Positions 11,901 to 24,179 of a stretch of DNA of 64,000 bases are shown here, piece by piece. The stretch covers positions 118,454,957 through 118,518,956 of the forward strand of contig JBCNJP010000007.1 in NCBI GenBank assembly GCA_039602395.1. Reading direction: 5' to 3'. Position numbers and translations under genes: made by a program. Numbering within the stretch: position 1 is the stretch's first letter; each line of letters opens with the position of its first letter. The notes below the pieces were generated by a model. It did no database searches, had not been told where the DNA came from, and saw nothing but the letters and a program-made list of their open reading frames with translations. The stretch is from Deinandra increscens subsp. villosa (taxonomy: Eukaryota; Streptophyta; Magnoliopsida; Asterales; Asteraceae).

Positions 11901-14900
11901 GGCTAGAATCTTTACTATGTAATAGACAACAAAGTTGGTAGCTAGTTAGATAATAGATATACATAGAATGCAAAAGTAATGAAACATATTTATTTATTAT
12001 ATACGTTTTATTGTGTCCCTAAATGTCTATTATGTAACCTATATAAGAATTTTAAGGTAACTAACTTGGGCTTTATAAATCATAAATTTATAATGTTTCA
12101 ATGAGAAGAGGGTAGTCAAAATTAGAGAATATTGAAATGAATGGCACTTGAAAGACTAACAAAATTGTCCTGACATACCTGCCTCAAGACAAAGCTAGGA
12201 CTGAACCCACTTAACAAAATAATGTTTGTGTTACTGCTCCCCCAAAACCCGTAATAGCAATTTGGACTGCGATGTATGATTTGGATGATCATTGTAAAAA
12301 TATCCATCATGGGTTGCTTACTAGATGCCAAATACTTGACTCTTTGATGATTTAATTTATTCTACGGCCGGTTGCTAAATATGACACGGCTCTAAGACAT
12401 AAATGTGCTGTTTACAATTATTCATGTACTAACATAAAAAGATGGAATAGAAAACCTGTTCTCTACCGTATGCAAGGGCACAACAAAGGAGAAATCATTA
12501 TTACATGAAATGAAAAGCTTTATAACATATGATGGCTACTACTGTTCTTAGTTCTTACTGATGAAGTGATTGCAAGATATATGTACTCAGACTTGCAGTT
12601 GACTTTGCATGCCACTTGTTTTGATTATAATGATCTGGTAGTTTACATACTCTATGTTAGCATTGAATTGAATGCATTTTTTTTATGTGAAGTTGGGAAC
12701 GGGGTTGAGCATCCTCATAGCTAAAAGAAATCCTTCGTTATTCACCACATTTGCCCTACTCTCCTGTGGATACCTTTTCAGCTCTTACCGAGAGGTAAAG
12801 TAGTTCTAAGCTAGCAAATGCCTTTCTAATATGTCAAGTTTTTTTTCATTAACTTCTTTGGTGTTATTTTCATTACCTTTTCACCTACGCAGGTAAAATC
12901 TGTTGTTTTGCATACATTGAATCGGGCAAGATTCACTGTGGCTGTAGAATCTTTTCTTAAAACAGGTTAGTCTGAGTCACTTGCGTGTTGACCGTCATTT
13001 CCGTGCTCTTGTTATTTACTTTAGCTGTTTAGGATTAAAATTCTGTTCACTCTACATAGAACACTTAACTCAGTAGAATTTGGTAGATATTCTTCTAGCG
13101 CTCATCTACCAATGCTCCATTGGCTTGCTTTGTTGGTGTACCATTCTACTTCTTTCTTTCGGTTCTGTAGAAGTCCTTTTACTTTTAACCGAGTGAAAAT
13201 TTTCATTAGTATATATTTGTAATTGACATATGATCTAGCCATTTGATGAAGTTTGATTGGATTTTATCAACCCAAATTCCTAAGGTTTAAGTACATTGTA
13301 TTCAATGTTTTTTTAAAGAAGAAACACTTAATGGACATCTTAGTACCCCTATGTCCAATCCTGTCATCCGGTAGCCATTAAGCACATTTGATTGTTTTTT
13401 TCAGTTATTAGCTGAAAGAAGCCAAAAAATGATAAATTAAGAATCTGAATGCTTGAATGCTGTCAGAGTGTTTTTTCTTTTTCTTTTTCATGTGCATATC
13501 TTAAAAGCTCTTTGTTATTCTTTTGTTTAGACAATAACTCTTAGAATTTTCCTAGTAGAAAATCACCACAAAACCTGCATTATGCAGGATTTGAACCCAC
13601 AACATTCTGGTTAGGGGCACACCACTTTGCCTGTTTACCACCAGAATGTCCCCTTGGGTATGCCCTTTGTTATTCGAGACAGAGGGACACGAACAAGAGG
13701 CACCATTCTTCTAAGTACCTAGAACGTTGCTCTCTAATTCCAGGATTTCTTTTTTGTAATTTTACCTTGTAATACTTAAACAACCAAAAAACCCTATGAT
13801 ACTGATATCAAAATTCCTGTCAACAAAACTTGAGTTGGCAAAATGGATGGGTTGACTAACATGTCAAAATCGGCGATTCTTTATAACGAGGAGCAGCTTT
13901 TGTCCAAAATATTGATTTTCTTTGTTATAAACAGTGCGTCGAATATGCAAAATATTGATTTTCTTTGTTATAAACAGTGCGTACACAAGTTAATTTAGTT
14001 CAATAGCAATCTAGCTTTTCTCAAATAAAATGATTTAGGAGTTTTATCACTTTATGTATTAATCACACTTTGGGTGACTTTCGACTCCTTTTTTAGCTCT
14101 TCTAAACGTTATTGTAAGATGGATCGACATTGTCATTAACTGTATATAAATGACCACTTAGTTAGCAATAACTCAGTTCCACTAATAACTCTCTAAGTGC
14201 ACAAATCTGTTAGTTGATCTAGAATATTCTTCTCATGCTAAATATTTTTGTTTCTTCCGTAACTAGTTCAAAGTTGTTTGTAACCCAGACAAAAATCGAG
14301 AACGTTATGGGATGATTTACTTCTCATTTGTGCTCAATTTGCAGGGAGTGTCCCAACTTTGCATGAAGGAAACATGATGGAAACAGTATTCAACTTCCCA
14401 TGGTGCAAAGACAGGCCAATTGTTCTTGGTATTCATTGCTATTATTTCCTTTTTCTTCATGATGAATGCAAGTCGGTGCTTATATATAATATATCTTGAT
14501 TTATGGGTTCAAGGTTCAAGATTTAAGGACGCATTTCAAGATGCAAACTCGTATTATGTCGTGGAGCCTGTCTTTGAGGTATCCATTCTTCCTTCAATTA
14601 TTGCGGTGGATGTTTGTTATCTATACACTGCACATGAACTTGGATGGCTGTTTATCTATTTATTTTTGGCAGAAAGAGAGATATGTAGTGGCCTATAATT
14701 CGTCAAAAGGGAATATATACGCAGTGCTAAAGGACCAAGCAAAGTCGGATGATATATTAAAAGCAGCTTTCCATGTGAGTACTTTGGCAATTTGTGTTCC
14801 CACTGGTCTGAGTGAAGAACTATCATGGTCAATATGAACTTTTATGATCCTTGGAAATGGCAATTTTTACCCATCTAAGTATGAAATGGTCAAACTGTTG

Positions 14901-15986
14901 AAAGTCACCCAAAGTCTAATTTAATGCATTAAAATTGTGTTTTTTTAGAATATAGATTTTGTAATCATAATTAACACATTATTTCACTATTTATTAATAT
15001 AAGGATGATAAAAGAAAGTGGGTTGGGGGTCAAAGCCAACAGAAAGACCCTTTTCACCTGAACCCTTTTGACGTGCAATCTAACTCATCTTGCCACCTCA
15101 AAATTGATTAGTAGTCAATACAGAGTTTATGATGTTATTTGCTATTATCACTTTATTGAGATCAAGAGCATTAATAGTATGTAACATATCTACTAAAAAG
15201 CTCTTGATCTAAAAATGAACTAGGGTCCTTGACCACATATTTCATGTTGGATACTTCGTTTCATTATGTCACAAATAAGATAAACTCCCATGCAATTCAG
15301 GCTCATGTGCTTCTCCACATCATTCGGTCAACAAAGCACAGTCAGGTTACAAATGAACATACAAGCAGTGATCTTTCAAGTCTTTTGCCAACACCTGCAG
15401 ATGTTCAAGCTCATGTAGCAGAATCTTGTAACATGGTTTCTGCTCTGTATGGACCTTTCAAAAGCAAAGCTAAGGAACAGGTGAAGTGATAATCTTTTCC
15501 CTGCTTGTTTGCATATAAAAGGATATATTGTTATTCTAAACGCATCACAAATTACAATTTCTTTACCAAATTCTAATTCCGTAAATTCCCATTTATTTGA
15601 TGAATCCCGGTTAAATTATTCAATTCAAATTCCAAATAATATGGGAACCAAATAAGCCTTAGTGTTTAGTTTTTCTTTTTTATTTTGCAAGACAACTAAG
15701 ACTTAATTTTTTTTAACACATTCAGAGAAAATGTTAGGTCTAATAGTTTATCAGGTATCTTGCCAGCTTTGTTAGTTAGTGCTTGTTCTACTTTTGGCAC
15801 AAAAATAGGATTACAAATACCAAAGCAACAACTATTTAGTTGCAAAATCAGAGATGTTTACCCTGTGCGACCCGCAAAACCATAATATTTACACTGATCT
15901 TAAAACTATGTCAACTCCGTGTGCAGGGGTGGGTGATGTCAGATTCTCTTCTTAATCCTGGCCGAGCCCGGATATGTGAACAATGA
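8940..15986 (+). CDS. RUS6: Root UVB sensitive family protein (DUF647), RUS6-like
   Basis: I reconstruct 13 coding exons: 8940-9287, 10046-10144, 10284-10397, 10966-11037, 11123-11233, 11326-11445, 12693-12794, 12893-12965, 14345-14428, 14514-14578, 14673-14774, 15301-15480, 15927-15986. All introns are GT-AG and the frame closes through every junction to a TGA, giving 509 aa; as I recall, Arabidopsis RUS6 is about 500 aa. The DUF647 core is seen from exon 2 (SYVVPEGFPDSVSSSYVPY) through MTWRALKHFFGGAMGV, GRIGKMLYSRQGKKFDYD and GNVADLLGTGLSI; hydrophobic stretches such as LPLACAANIA fit a membrane-associated protein. The N-terminal ~110 aa are Ser/Ala-rich and variable. RUS proteins act in plant development and early seedling/embryo growth, and RUS6 is known as an embryo-lethal locus; biochemical function is unsettled. 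Choice of RUS6 over paralogues rests on recall of the exon pattern and N terminus. Confidence 0.93.
10552..10840 (+). repeat. LTR-like remnant in RUS6 intron 3 (tentative)
   Basis: Inside intron 3 there is a TATA box (TCTATAAATATATA, near 10662) followed by a leader with GTGGATGTAGGTCACAGTGACCGAACCACG. The latter resembles the R/U5 region of plant copia LTRs. No matched TG...CA ends or target duplication were found, so it is probably a truncated or old LTR. Confidence 0.4.
13521..13664 (-). mobile_element. SINE in RUS6 intron 8
   Basis: On the minus strand the 144-bp unit begins near GGGCATACCCAAGGGGACA. It holds an A-box-like TGGTGGTAAACAGG and a canonical B box GGGTTCAAATCC, and ends in a short A-rich tail (AAACAAAA). 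Matching 11-bp flanks CTTTGTTATTC at 13510-13520 and 13665-13675 form a target-site duplication. It is inserted antisense to the gene and away from splice sites. Confidence 0.72.
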
Positions 15987-17113
15987 GGATACACATAAGT
16001 AACGTGTTACTCCCAACACATACAGTTCAGTTTCCCAGACTGACTTGACTTCGACAACGACAACCAGAAGAGTACATGAGGACCCGTTACAAACTTCAAG
16101 TCTGTAGTTTATAAGTTCCGAAGTGTTTACTGCCACATAATAATTATCGCAGGTATAGTAACAAAATATCAATTTTGTTTCACCCTCTTACCTTATTTCC
16201 TTCTGTGTTGTTCGTATGGTTCATGGCTTTGTATATGTAAGTAATTTTTTCGTAACTCTGCGGGTATACCTATTTCTGCATGTAATTAGATGCTGCTTTA
16301 AGTCGATGATTAAGTTGCGTATTTCCATGTCACTCGTACTTACGAGAGTGGGTTATGATCTATTTTTAATGGGTCGATACATAACTAGTTTTAAGTAGAA
16401 AATTGTATAAACATATGTATTGTTGGTCAAACATTCGTTCTAGTGTTAGTTTTGACTTTTTTTTTTCAGAAGTGTCTGAATGTTTTTAGAGTTGATGCAT
16501 ATATTTTTTATTTCTTAGGAATATATGAATAATCCACTTGGTAAAAGGCAAATGTCTTTTTGGGAGGAGAATCATGTTTAAATCTTGGAAGGGGTAGTTA
16601 TGGTGTAATTAAAGATTCAAATGAATTTGCGGTTAAAAAAAAGGGAATTGCATATATCCCATACTTTAGAATAAAATTGCATATTTTTTTAAAGCACAAG
16701 TTTTTAATGCATGACGTACAATGCCAAGTATGATTTTGGGATATATTATGTAACTTTTCAAGTTTAAAAGGGGAGATATGCAAAAGCACCTAAAAAAGTA
16801 TATATATTTCGGTTCATCCCGCAGTTGATCAGAAAGGGCTCATTATTTATGGAACAAGTTGATCATTCAACTTGGTAAATTATTTGACATTATAGGGTTC
16901 TAACTTATTTAACTTAAAATGGTTATGTATCTCTCTCTTACTCATTATGTCCAGCTATAGACATAAAAGTGATTACTTATGTTCTTATCTACTTGGATTA
17001 AAATTTATGGGGTCTGACTTCTAATCATATGTCTCTGCAAACGGCCGTCTTTCAACAAGTTGGACAGTTGTCTGGTCTGAGTTTGTTCGACGACTCTCAT
17101 ACATTTCATAGTT
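15987..17113. other. RUS6 3' flank, no further gene recognised
   Basis: It includes the RUS6 3' UTR, whose poly(A) site was not located. The rest is AT-rich with short open frames lacking known motifs. Confidence 0.45.
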
Positions 17114-17126
17114 CATACGAGGCTGA

Positions 17127-17245
17127 TTTTTTTTTTTTTGAACAACAAATATTTATTTATACAAATTACATCATTGTCAGGGTTTAAACCCATAACCTCC
17201 AATTTAAAGGGCAAAGTCTCTACCAAGTAGGCTAGTCCCTTGGCA
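17127..17245 (-). mobile_element. SINE with exact 13-bp target-site duplication
   Basis: The minus strand reads CCAAGGGACTAGCCTACTTGG (A box TAGCCTACTTGG) and then a B box GGTTTAAACCC about 40 bases on. It ends in a poly(A) tail of 13 (poly-T at 17127-17139 on plus). Flanks CATACGAGGCTGA at 17114-17126 and 17246-17258 are identical, which is diagnostic of target-primed insertion. At 119 bp it is a short, tRNA-derived SINE. The intact duplication suggests it is fairly young. Confidence 0.9.
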
Positions 17246-17387
17246 CATACGAGGCTGACTACTTGTTAGATGGCTGCCTGTATATTGTTTGACGACATGG
17301 TCTGATTTGACTAAAAAGGAAAGTGAATACCCAAATTTATTCTCGGTAAGCGTATAGAAATAATAGCTTAAGATAAAACGTATTACA

Positions 17388-17610
17388 TAGAAATATGGAC
17401 CTGAAGTGTATTTTAACGTAGAGGACCTACAAACTGTATTTTTACCCACTTATGGAAAATAAAAATGGAAAAGAAAAAAAAGGCAAAAACAAAATGAATT
17501 GGTAGAAATATGGAGAGTATTTTAAAAGTATAGGACCTACAAACTGTATCTTTACCCGCTTATAGAAAATAATTATGAAGAAGAAAAAGAAAAAGAAAAA
17601 TGTAATCAGA
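17388..17610. repeat. Imperfect tandem duplication, about 110-bp units
   Basis: AGAAATATGGA...GGACCTACAAACTGTAT near 17388-17440 recurs 110 bases later (17532-17549), followed in both by TTACCC(A/G)CTTAT(G/A)GAAAATAA. Two diverged units, non-coding. Confidence 0.7.
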
Positions 17611-18066
17611 AAATGAATTGCAAGTTCTGTACAACCGGATATGATCATATGATTGACATTCCCAAATTCGTTTTTTCATTAGTTAGTTAGAATCTATATA
17701 TTACACAAATGCGTATTTCATGAAAAAACCCTGAAGATTATACGTTTTTAGAAAACATCGAATTAAGTATGAAATAAATATTATTAACGAAAAAAATTAA
17801 AAAGTGGCTCCATGGGTGGCGCAATCTGTTATGAGTGACATCTGGAAAAATAAAAAAACAGCTCTACAGAATTCAAATCTCCTGGTGAGATGCAACAACA
17901 CAAACCAACTGCTGCGCTGGTTAGTCCCTTGTTAAAACTTTGGAAAAACAAATATATAATTGCGTTTTCAAGTTGGTGTGGGGCTACAACTTGTCTATTG
18001 TAGTATATAAGAATTGAGATAACTTGCTCGAATGACTTTAACTCTGTCAACCCAAACGGTTATTGC
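17611..18066. other. Intergenic, no gene recognised
   Basis: AT-rich sequence without supported features. Confidence 0.4.
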
Positions 18067-18069
18067 TTA

Positions 18070-18371
18070 GGCTATTTGTGGTGGGGGTGATAGGGGGCTG
18101 ATGGCGCTCCCATAGCACTGAAATACCATTATAGGAGCATTATATCACCGAAAGTTGAATGAGGCGTGATGGCTATGGCGCCTCCCCTAAAGTCTTTCTC
18201 AGGTTCTGATTGATCCATCACATTATGTAAGATTTAAAAAAAAAAATTAACTGGGTAATAACGAGAGGGGCTTTATGACTACACACTTTTAAGCCATGGA
18301 ACCCCTTTTGCTGACTGGATTGTCACATGGTGGATAACGCATCTCAAGGGGCTTCATGACTACACATAGCC
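18070..18371. mobile_element. Tourist/PIF-Harbinger-type MITE (copy 1)
   Basis: A 302-bp element with ends GGCTATTTGTGGTGGGG and CTACACATAGCC, flanked by TTA at 18067-18069 and 18372-18374. The 3-bp TTA target duplication and GGCTAT-type ends match PIF/Harbinger MITEs. Two other family members lie in the window (21932-22159 and 35980-36301). Confidence 0.78.
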
Positions 18372-18399
18372 TTATAGAGCACTCACATGAAAACTGCGT

Positions 18400-18905
18400 G
18401 GTGTAGAGTAGTTGCTTCTTTCTTCCATATTTTGAAACTGTGAAAAAACTCTAATGCTATCGGACTAATCTTGTAATTATTTAATATTTACAAGTTAATT
18501 AGTTAAGTTTTATTAGGTGGAATTATTTTGGATTTAAATTGTTAAGTTTTCTAATTTAGATATGTTACTTGCTCTGGGGTTGATTTACTATAAATAAGGG
18601 TTTAAGGGTTCATTGTAATTTATTCTGGTATGTTGAATATAAGTGTGTTGGACCGGCTTCAATTCAAGTACATACATTATAGTATGGACCGAGTTAATTG
18701 ATGTCATGTTTTGGTTTAATCTTTTGCTTAATTAAACACTACGTTATTAAAACTAGGGGTGTTCATCGAGTTAAATTCGAGTTATTCGAATCGAATTATT
18801 CGAATTTCAAAATTTTAAAACTTGATTCGAATTCGACTCGAGTTCGAATAAATCTACTTAAACCAATTCGAACAAGCTTATTCGAATTCGAATAAACCAA
18901 ACTAG
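18400..18905. repeat. Repeat-derived sequence, including half of a hAT-type MITE
   Basis: Near 18590 a TATA-like ACTATAAATAAGG precedes a leader-like stretch, suggesting an LTR remnant. At 18754 TAGGGGTGTTCATCGAG starts a GAATTCGA-rich block that resembles the left end of the hAT MITEs at 31669 and 43232. No matching right end follows, so it looks truncated. Confidence 0.45.
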
Positions 18906-19432
18906 AAAAAAATATTATTTCTAATATCTAGTAAATTTATACATGTTACTTAACATCTCAACAATCCATTAAGGATGCACTGATTAAGTGCTTAAACAAC
19001 GAGGATGAACTAATTATACTGATGTGGACATGAATATTTATTAGCGACCGGAGTGATTCAAAGAAGTTAACTCTTTTCCAGATTACCGATGAAGTGATTC
19101 ACAGACGTGAAAACGTGATTCGACTAGGGATGAACCGATCAACGATAAATTGATTTGAAGGTTTAAACTGTTGTGACTAGTGTAAAGACAACGGGGCTAG
19201 GAAAGGGATGAAGATGAGTTGATGCAGCTGCCTTAGTGACTAGGGTAAGAATGTCGTTCAAAAGAAAGAATTAAGATTTAGGTTATAATTTTGATCCCAA
19301 TATAATATATAGGGTGGAAATGGACTGTAAAAATTGATAATATTAGGTATCAGATAGGCCTAATACTCCAATAGTTTGAACTTTGACTCATAATAAAATC
19401 GTATATTATATAAACAAATATATATATATATA

Positions 19433-20957
19433 TAGGGAGAGGATCATTTGAGAACCAATTGGGTTTGAGAACTAAAAAAAACCATTCTAAGCCACTAGTT
19501 TATATATATGAAACCCCCCCCCCCCCCATGAATTACTAGGCGTTTTTTTTTTACTTTTTTGCATAAAGGGTTTTTTTTATAACTTAGAGAGTCACTATAA
19601 AAAAAAATCGAAACAAAAAATGAATTTTTAGCTTGGTTTTCACGGTTTTAAAACTCGGAGAGGTTTTTATTATATTTCTCCCCTATATATATATAAAGTT
19701 TAGTAATTATTATTTTAATAATAACTTATCGAAATTTTTTAGGGTTTTTAAATTAAGTTATATGGATGAAAATAGAAAATCGACGGACATATTCAATGTC
19801 ATTATTTCAGATAAAACTTTGATTAAAAAAAATAAAAAATGCAAACACCTGTCCAAAATGATGGTATTAATGCCGGTCACAAAATCGGAGTGAGGACATA
19901 TTAAATGCTTTACGTACCAACATTTGCAAGAATATTAAAAGTGCTGGTCCATCGTATATGCTAAATACATAACAAAATTATAAATTTAGACATTCTATGC
20001 TTTTGATAACAAAAACAAATTAAATATGATTAATAAATATACATGCATCATAGAGTATATTAATTTTATAGCATATAAATCAGAAAGAAGCTATTGCTCG
20101 ATTTCATATCTAGGATGAGTTTATTGTGATAAGTTTAGTTTGGATAAAAAAGAATCATAATCATTAGATCTTCAATTAAATGGAGATCTATGACCCAAAA
20201 TTTTCCTAGGTATAATTAGAAAGAAAAACTAAAAAAAACAATAGATAGAAATGTATTTTTGACCTTTTATTAAATTTCACCAATTTTTTAAACCTTAATA
20301 ACTCCTAGATACGACATTATTTATAAAAAAAAAATTACGCCATAAAACAAGTGTTTTTTATCTTTAAAACGCGTACAGTGTTGTTATATATAAATTAATT
20401 TTTTTTACTTTTTCGATTTTATCAAAATGTTCAGATTATTGTGTCATTGTGTCAAAATGTTTAGATTATTGTGTCATATTGTGTCAAAATGTTTAGATCA
20501 TTGTGTCATATTGCGTCAAAAATGTTCAGATCATTGTGTCATATCGTGTCAAAATATATATTCAGATCATTGTTTCATATGGTGCCAAAAACTGAAAAAG
20601 TGTTTAATTTTAATATAACAACACTATATATACTTTTGAGATTTGACACAATGACACAATGATCTGAACATTGTGTCAAAAATCGAAAGAGTAATTTTTT
20701 TATATATAGCAACACTATACGCGTTTTAAAGATAAAAAATGTTCGTTTTTATGGTGTAATTTTTTTATAAAAATAATGTCGTATGTGAAAGTTATGAATG
20801 TTTAAAAAAATGGGGGAAGTAGATAAAAAGTCAACAAAAGTGGCTAAGACTAAAATACCCCTCCTTCCTTTTTTTACTAGATCAAGATCTAATGGCTGAA
20901 ATTCCTTCTTATCCTTCTTACCCAAAACAAACTTCTCATTTTAACATCTCCCTAGAA
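19433..20957. repeat. Composite repeat with TIR-like ends and a fold-back core
   Basis: The outer ends TAGGGAGAGGATCATTTGAGAACC (19433) and, on the reverse strand, TAGGGAGATGTTAAAATGAGAAG (ending near 20957) are alike and recall a common plant MITE/MULE terminus. Inside, about 20258-20425 and the reverse complement of about 20660-20848 form a diverged fold-back of roughly 150 bp per arm (shared words: TACGACATTATTT, TTTTTTATCTTTAAAACGCGTA). It encloses a tandem array. There is also a 13-bp poly-C at 19507. Boundaries and class are uncertain. Confidence 0.5.
20427..20665. repeat. Short tandem array, TTCAGATCATTGTGTCATATTGTGTCAAAATG-type
   Basis: About four to five units of 32-40 bp, each holding (T/C)AGAT(T/C)ATTGTGTCAT followed by (T/C)GTGTCAAAA, fill the centre of the fold-back element. 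An inverted partial unit (GACACAATGACACAATGATCTGAACA) sits at 20645-20670. Open frames here translate only the repeat and are not genes. Confidence 0.75.
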
Positions 20958-21931
20958 AAACCAACATTATTCCCAGCCATCCACCCCCATTCATCCTCGC
21001 CATTATTATGCCGTACCAAACCAATTAAAATTTAGAGATCCAGTAATTCTGACATTTCCTCAGGACCCGAAGGTAATCTTTTCTAACTAAGTTTTAGCAT
21101 ATTTTGCGCATTCGTTTGGACTATTCTTTCTGCCATCACACTTTTTTGACACCTCCAATTCAAATCCAATTCAAATAACAAAGGAAATTTCAAGAGAAGC
21201 TATATGCCATGAGTCCATCTATCCAACCAAAAACATATAGAGGAGCCACAACCAAGAATACCTCTTATTAAGAAGGTACCATAGGCTCTAATAATATAAA
21301 AACAATTATATAGCAATCATGTTATACTTTATATATATAGTAATTATATAACTTTTATTTAATTTTTAATAATAAACTAAACTTTTTTAAACCAGCATAC
21401 TTATGCACACTAATATATATATACTTATAATGTAATACATTTTTTGCATTTCGGGACATTAACTTTAATAGTCTGAAAGAAACCCTTAACACATTAGTAC
21501 CATTGACTAATTAGCAGGGGCGGCTTAACGTTTTAAAGGCCTAAAACAAACTAAAAATTTGGGGTCTCTGTTGTAACGCATATAGCTCTTATGGTTGTCG
21601 TATTATACAAATTCTGAATGAAATAAAACATGCATATATTGTTTCTTTTTCTAAAAAATTGTAGCTCTGATGAAGTGGGGGCGTAAAACTCTTGCCTTAT
21701 TTGATTTACCCTTAAGACACCCATGCTCATTAGTACCATTGAGCTAAAAAACCACATCGTAAAAAATAAAGAATTTAGATTGGTTATCACACTTTTCGTA
21801 ATATATACTCTTATGTATATAACATAATCATAGAAAAGTGATTATATATAAAGTAACATTAATATGGTAAGTGTGGAAATTGAATATATGGAGTCATTGA
21901 TCAAGATAGTAAATGATTAAGATATTAATTA
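20958..21931. other. Intergenic, no gene recognised
   Basis: AT-rich sequence with no supported gene or clear repeat boundary. Confidence 0.4.
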
Positions 21932-22159
21932 GGCTATGTGTAGTGGTTATGGTTTTCAAGCGTCTTATGTCGGTATTTTATGACATGTGACATGTATAGT
22001 GGTTATGGTTTTCAACCTCTCTCCTTCTTGGGCGTGAGATATCCCACGCCCTTCACCATTTTCTGAGCTTTAGCGCCCCCCTCCCGGTAGTGGGAGGAGG
22101 GTGCGAAAGGGCGTTAAGTGGGCGTGAAAAGTGGGTTGCAAGCCCCACTACGGATAGCC
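21932..22159. mobile_element. Tourist/PIF-Harbinger-type MITE (copy 2)
   Basis: A 228-bp element with ends GGCTATGTGTAGTGG and CCACTACGGATAGCC, flanked by TTA at 21929-21931 and 22160-22162. Its ends match copy 1, and the words TAGTGGTTATGGTTTTCAA occur twice near the left side (internal duplication). Confidence 0.82.
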
Positions 22160-22232
22160 TTAAGAAAGGTGAAAGCAATTAAATGATTGAGATGTGGAAT
22201 ATGACAAAAACAATAATCGCTGACTTTTATCT

Positions 22233-22431
22233 TTTTTTTAACGGTATGCTTGGGTTCAGCATCATTGTCTCTTTATATACTCATTTGAATTCTAGAGGAA
22301 ATTCGGTTATTTTCGAAAAAACCCTGTCTCTAACCCGGAAAGTATTTTTGCTCATACTCAGTTTTGAACCCAAAACCTTAAGGTCTGAAGTCCCCAAATA
22401 TCATTGAGCCATGACCACGTTGTTTGTTGAA
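22233..22431 (-). mobile_element. Probable SINE
   Basis: The minus strand carries GTCATGGCTCAATGATATTTGG (A-box-like) and GGGTTCAAAACTGAG (B-box-like), and ends in an A-rich tail next to 22233. TTTTATCT flanks it at 22225-22232 and 22432-22439. The flank is short and merges with poly-T on both sides, so the duplication is weaker evidence than for the other two SINEs. Confidence 0.55.
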
Positions 22432-22439
22432 TTTTATCT

Positions 22440-23945
22440 TTTTTTTTTGAACGACCAACAAAATTATATATATACAAACCACCAGGAAGGTGGGAAGAGT
22501 TTACAACACCAAAGAAAAATTAGTCACCAAAACAACAATGAAACTTCAAAACAAAATACTACAATCTCGCCAATTCTCCCATGTTATGCCAAGTCGGGAA
22601 CGATTCCTTAACCAAAGGTGACTGAGGATCTTGATTTCCTCAAGCAACTGAGACAAAGATGTGGGAACCCGATTAAACACCCATTGATTGCGCGTCCTCC
22701 ATATGCGCCAAATCGTTGTTAGAATAACCAAATTTACTGCCTTTTCGAACTTCCAATTGCCAGGAACAAATTTATGTATGTCCACCAAATCTTTGGCGCT
22801 AAATACAAAAAAGCGAGGTATCCTGAACAACTCGAGATTTCATCCCAAATGGATTGAGAAAATGCACAAGAGAAAAATAAGTGGTCCATGGTTTCATCCT
22901 CCAAGCCACATATAGGACATAACGTCGACTACACATCAATGTGACGAATAGTGAGGGCAGATAGCGTCGGCATCCAGTCCAAGAACATTCTCCAAGCAAG
23001 AAATGAGACCTTTTTCGGGACCCAGTTGTTCCATTCAAATCTAAGATCGGGGACTGGGTTGTTAACACCCTGAATTTTCTCCTTGATGCACTTTACCGAA
23101 AAGGAACCAGGCGGGTCAAGCGACCACCACCACGCGTCATCACATCCCTGCAAAACAATGGAACTAAGTAATTCGGTTAGATGGTTCAAAGCCGTCAATT
23201 CCAAGTTTGACTCCGGAGACCGCTTCCAACGAAAATTCCAATTAATGGAATTGTTCCGGCAAGCAATACGATCGCAAACAAAACACAACTTCTTGGCTTC
23301 GAGTGAAAAGAAGACCGGGAAACGAGACCTCAAAGGCATGCCACCAATCCATATGTCTAGCCAACCTTGAATAGCATTCCCCAAAACAATAGCCAAACCA
23401 TCAAGATCAGTAACCGCTTTATGAATGTCTTTCCAATTACAAGCAAGCGAGATCTTGGTGGGAATGAAACACCAAGATCTTGATGAACTACGAATATCGA
23501 TCCCACACGATCTTCCTCCATAATGCCCCTTTCTCTTGTTTGAAACGTCACCACCATTTGGCCAAAGAAGCCAAGTTTGCCTCTTTAAGCGACCCAAGAC
23601 CAAGACCCCCATGGTCTTTGTGCTATTAGCTTTTGTCAAGCTATCCATTTAATCTCATTGCCATCGGCCGATCCACCCCAAAGAAAGTCCCTTCTGATTC
23701 GATCCAACGTTTCAATGACCTGTGAAGGAGCACGAAACAAAGAAAAATAATATAAAGGTAAAGAATTCAAAACAGATTTTATTAGGGTTATTCTGCCTCC
23801 AAATGATAGAGTTTTAGACTTTCAAACCGACATTTTTTTTCCGAAAAGTATCCACCACCGGCTCCCAATGCTTAACCAGATTCATGTTCGCCCCAATTTG
23901 AAGACCAAGGTGCTTAAAAGGAAGGCATTCCACTTTACAACCCAT
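22440..23945 (-). pseudogene. 5'-truncated LINE (non-LTR retrotransposon), 3' end of ORF2
   Basis: On the minus strand, degraded reverse-transcriptase C-terminal sequence (23945 to about 23650: VECLPFKHLGLQIGANMN and then RIRRDFLWGGSADGNEIKW) runs into an open stretch at 23648-22929. That stretch carries the plant LINE zf-RVT segment (WNNWVPKKVSFLAWRMFLDW). It continues after a break with CPICGLEDETMDHLFFSCAF, the C-x2-C ... H-x4-C zinc-knuckle, and with WRIWRTRNQWVFN near 22700. Several stops and frame changes make it dead. The 3' end meets a poly-T (poly-A on minus) at about 22439-22448. The endonuclease and the front of RT are missing. Confidence 0.88.
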
Positions 23946-24179
23946 TTGATTAATCTTTAATAACTTTTATATACGTACATAAAATAAATTTTTGTTATAT
24001 TTAATATGATCATAGTCTTGCTTATAACTTTTATAAATTCAATTTTTCCATCTCAAAACGTTGATAATAGTGTGATTTTTGGTAATGTACGTACGTAGGT
24101 AACATGCATGCTTTATAACGTGGATCGATAGCAGATAATGTGATTATAGCGTGAATAACATGATTTGATTATCGTAGGA

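Noticed and set aside
14420..14837. Open frames around RUS6 exons 10-11
   Set aside because: They read from exon into intron. The spliced RUS6 model explains the conserved parts.
17180..17250. Possible tRNA gene (A and B boxes)
   Set aside because: No cloverleaf or anticodon arm fits, and the poly(A) tail and target duplication show it is a SINE.
20427..20662. Two 63-codon open frames
   Set aside because: They translate a tandem DNA repeat in two frames at once, so coding is not supported.
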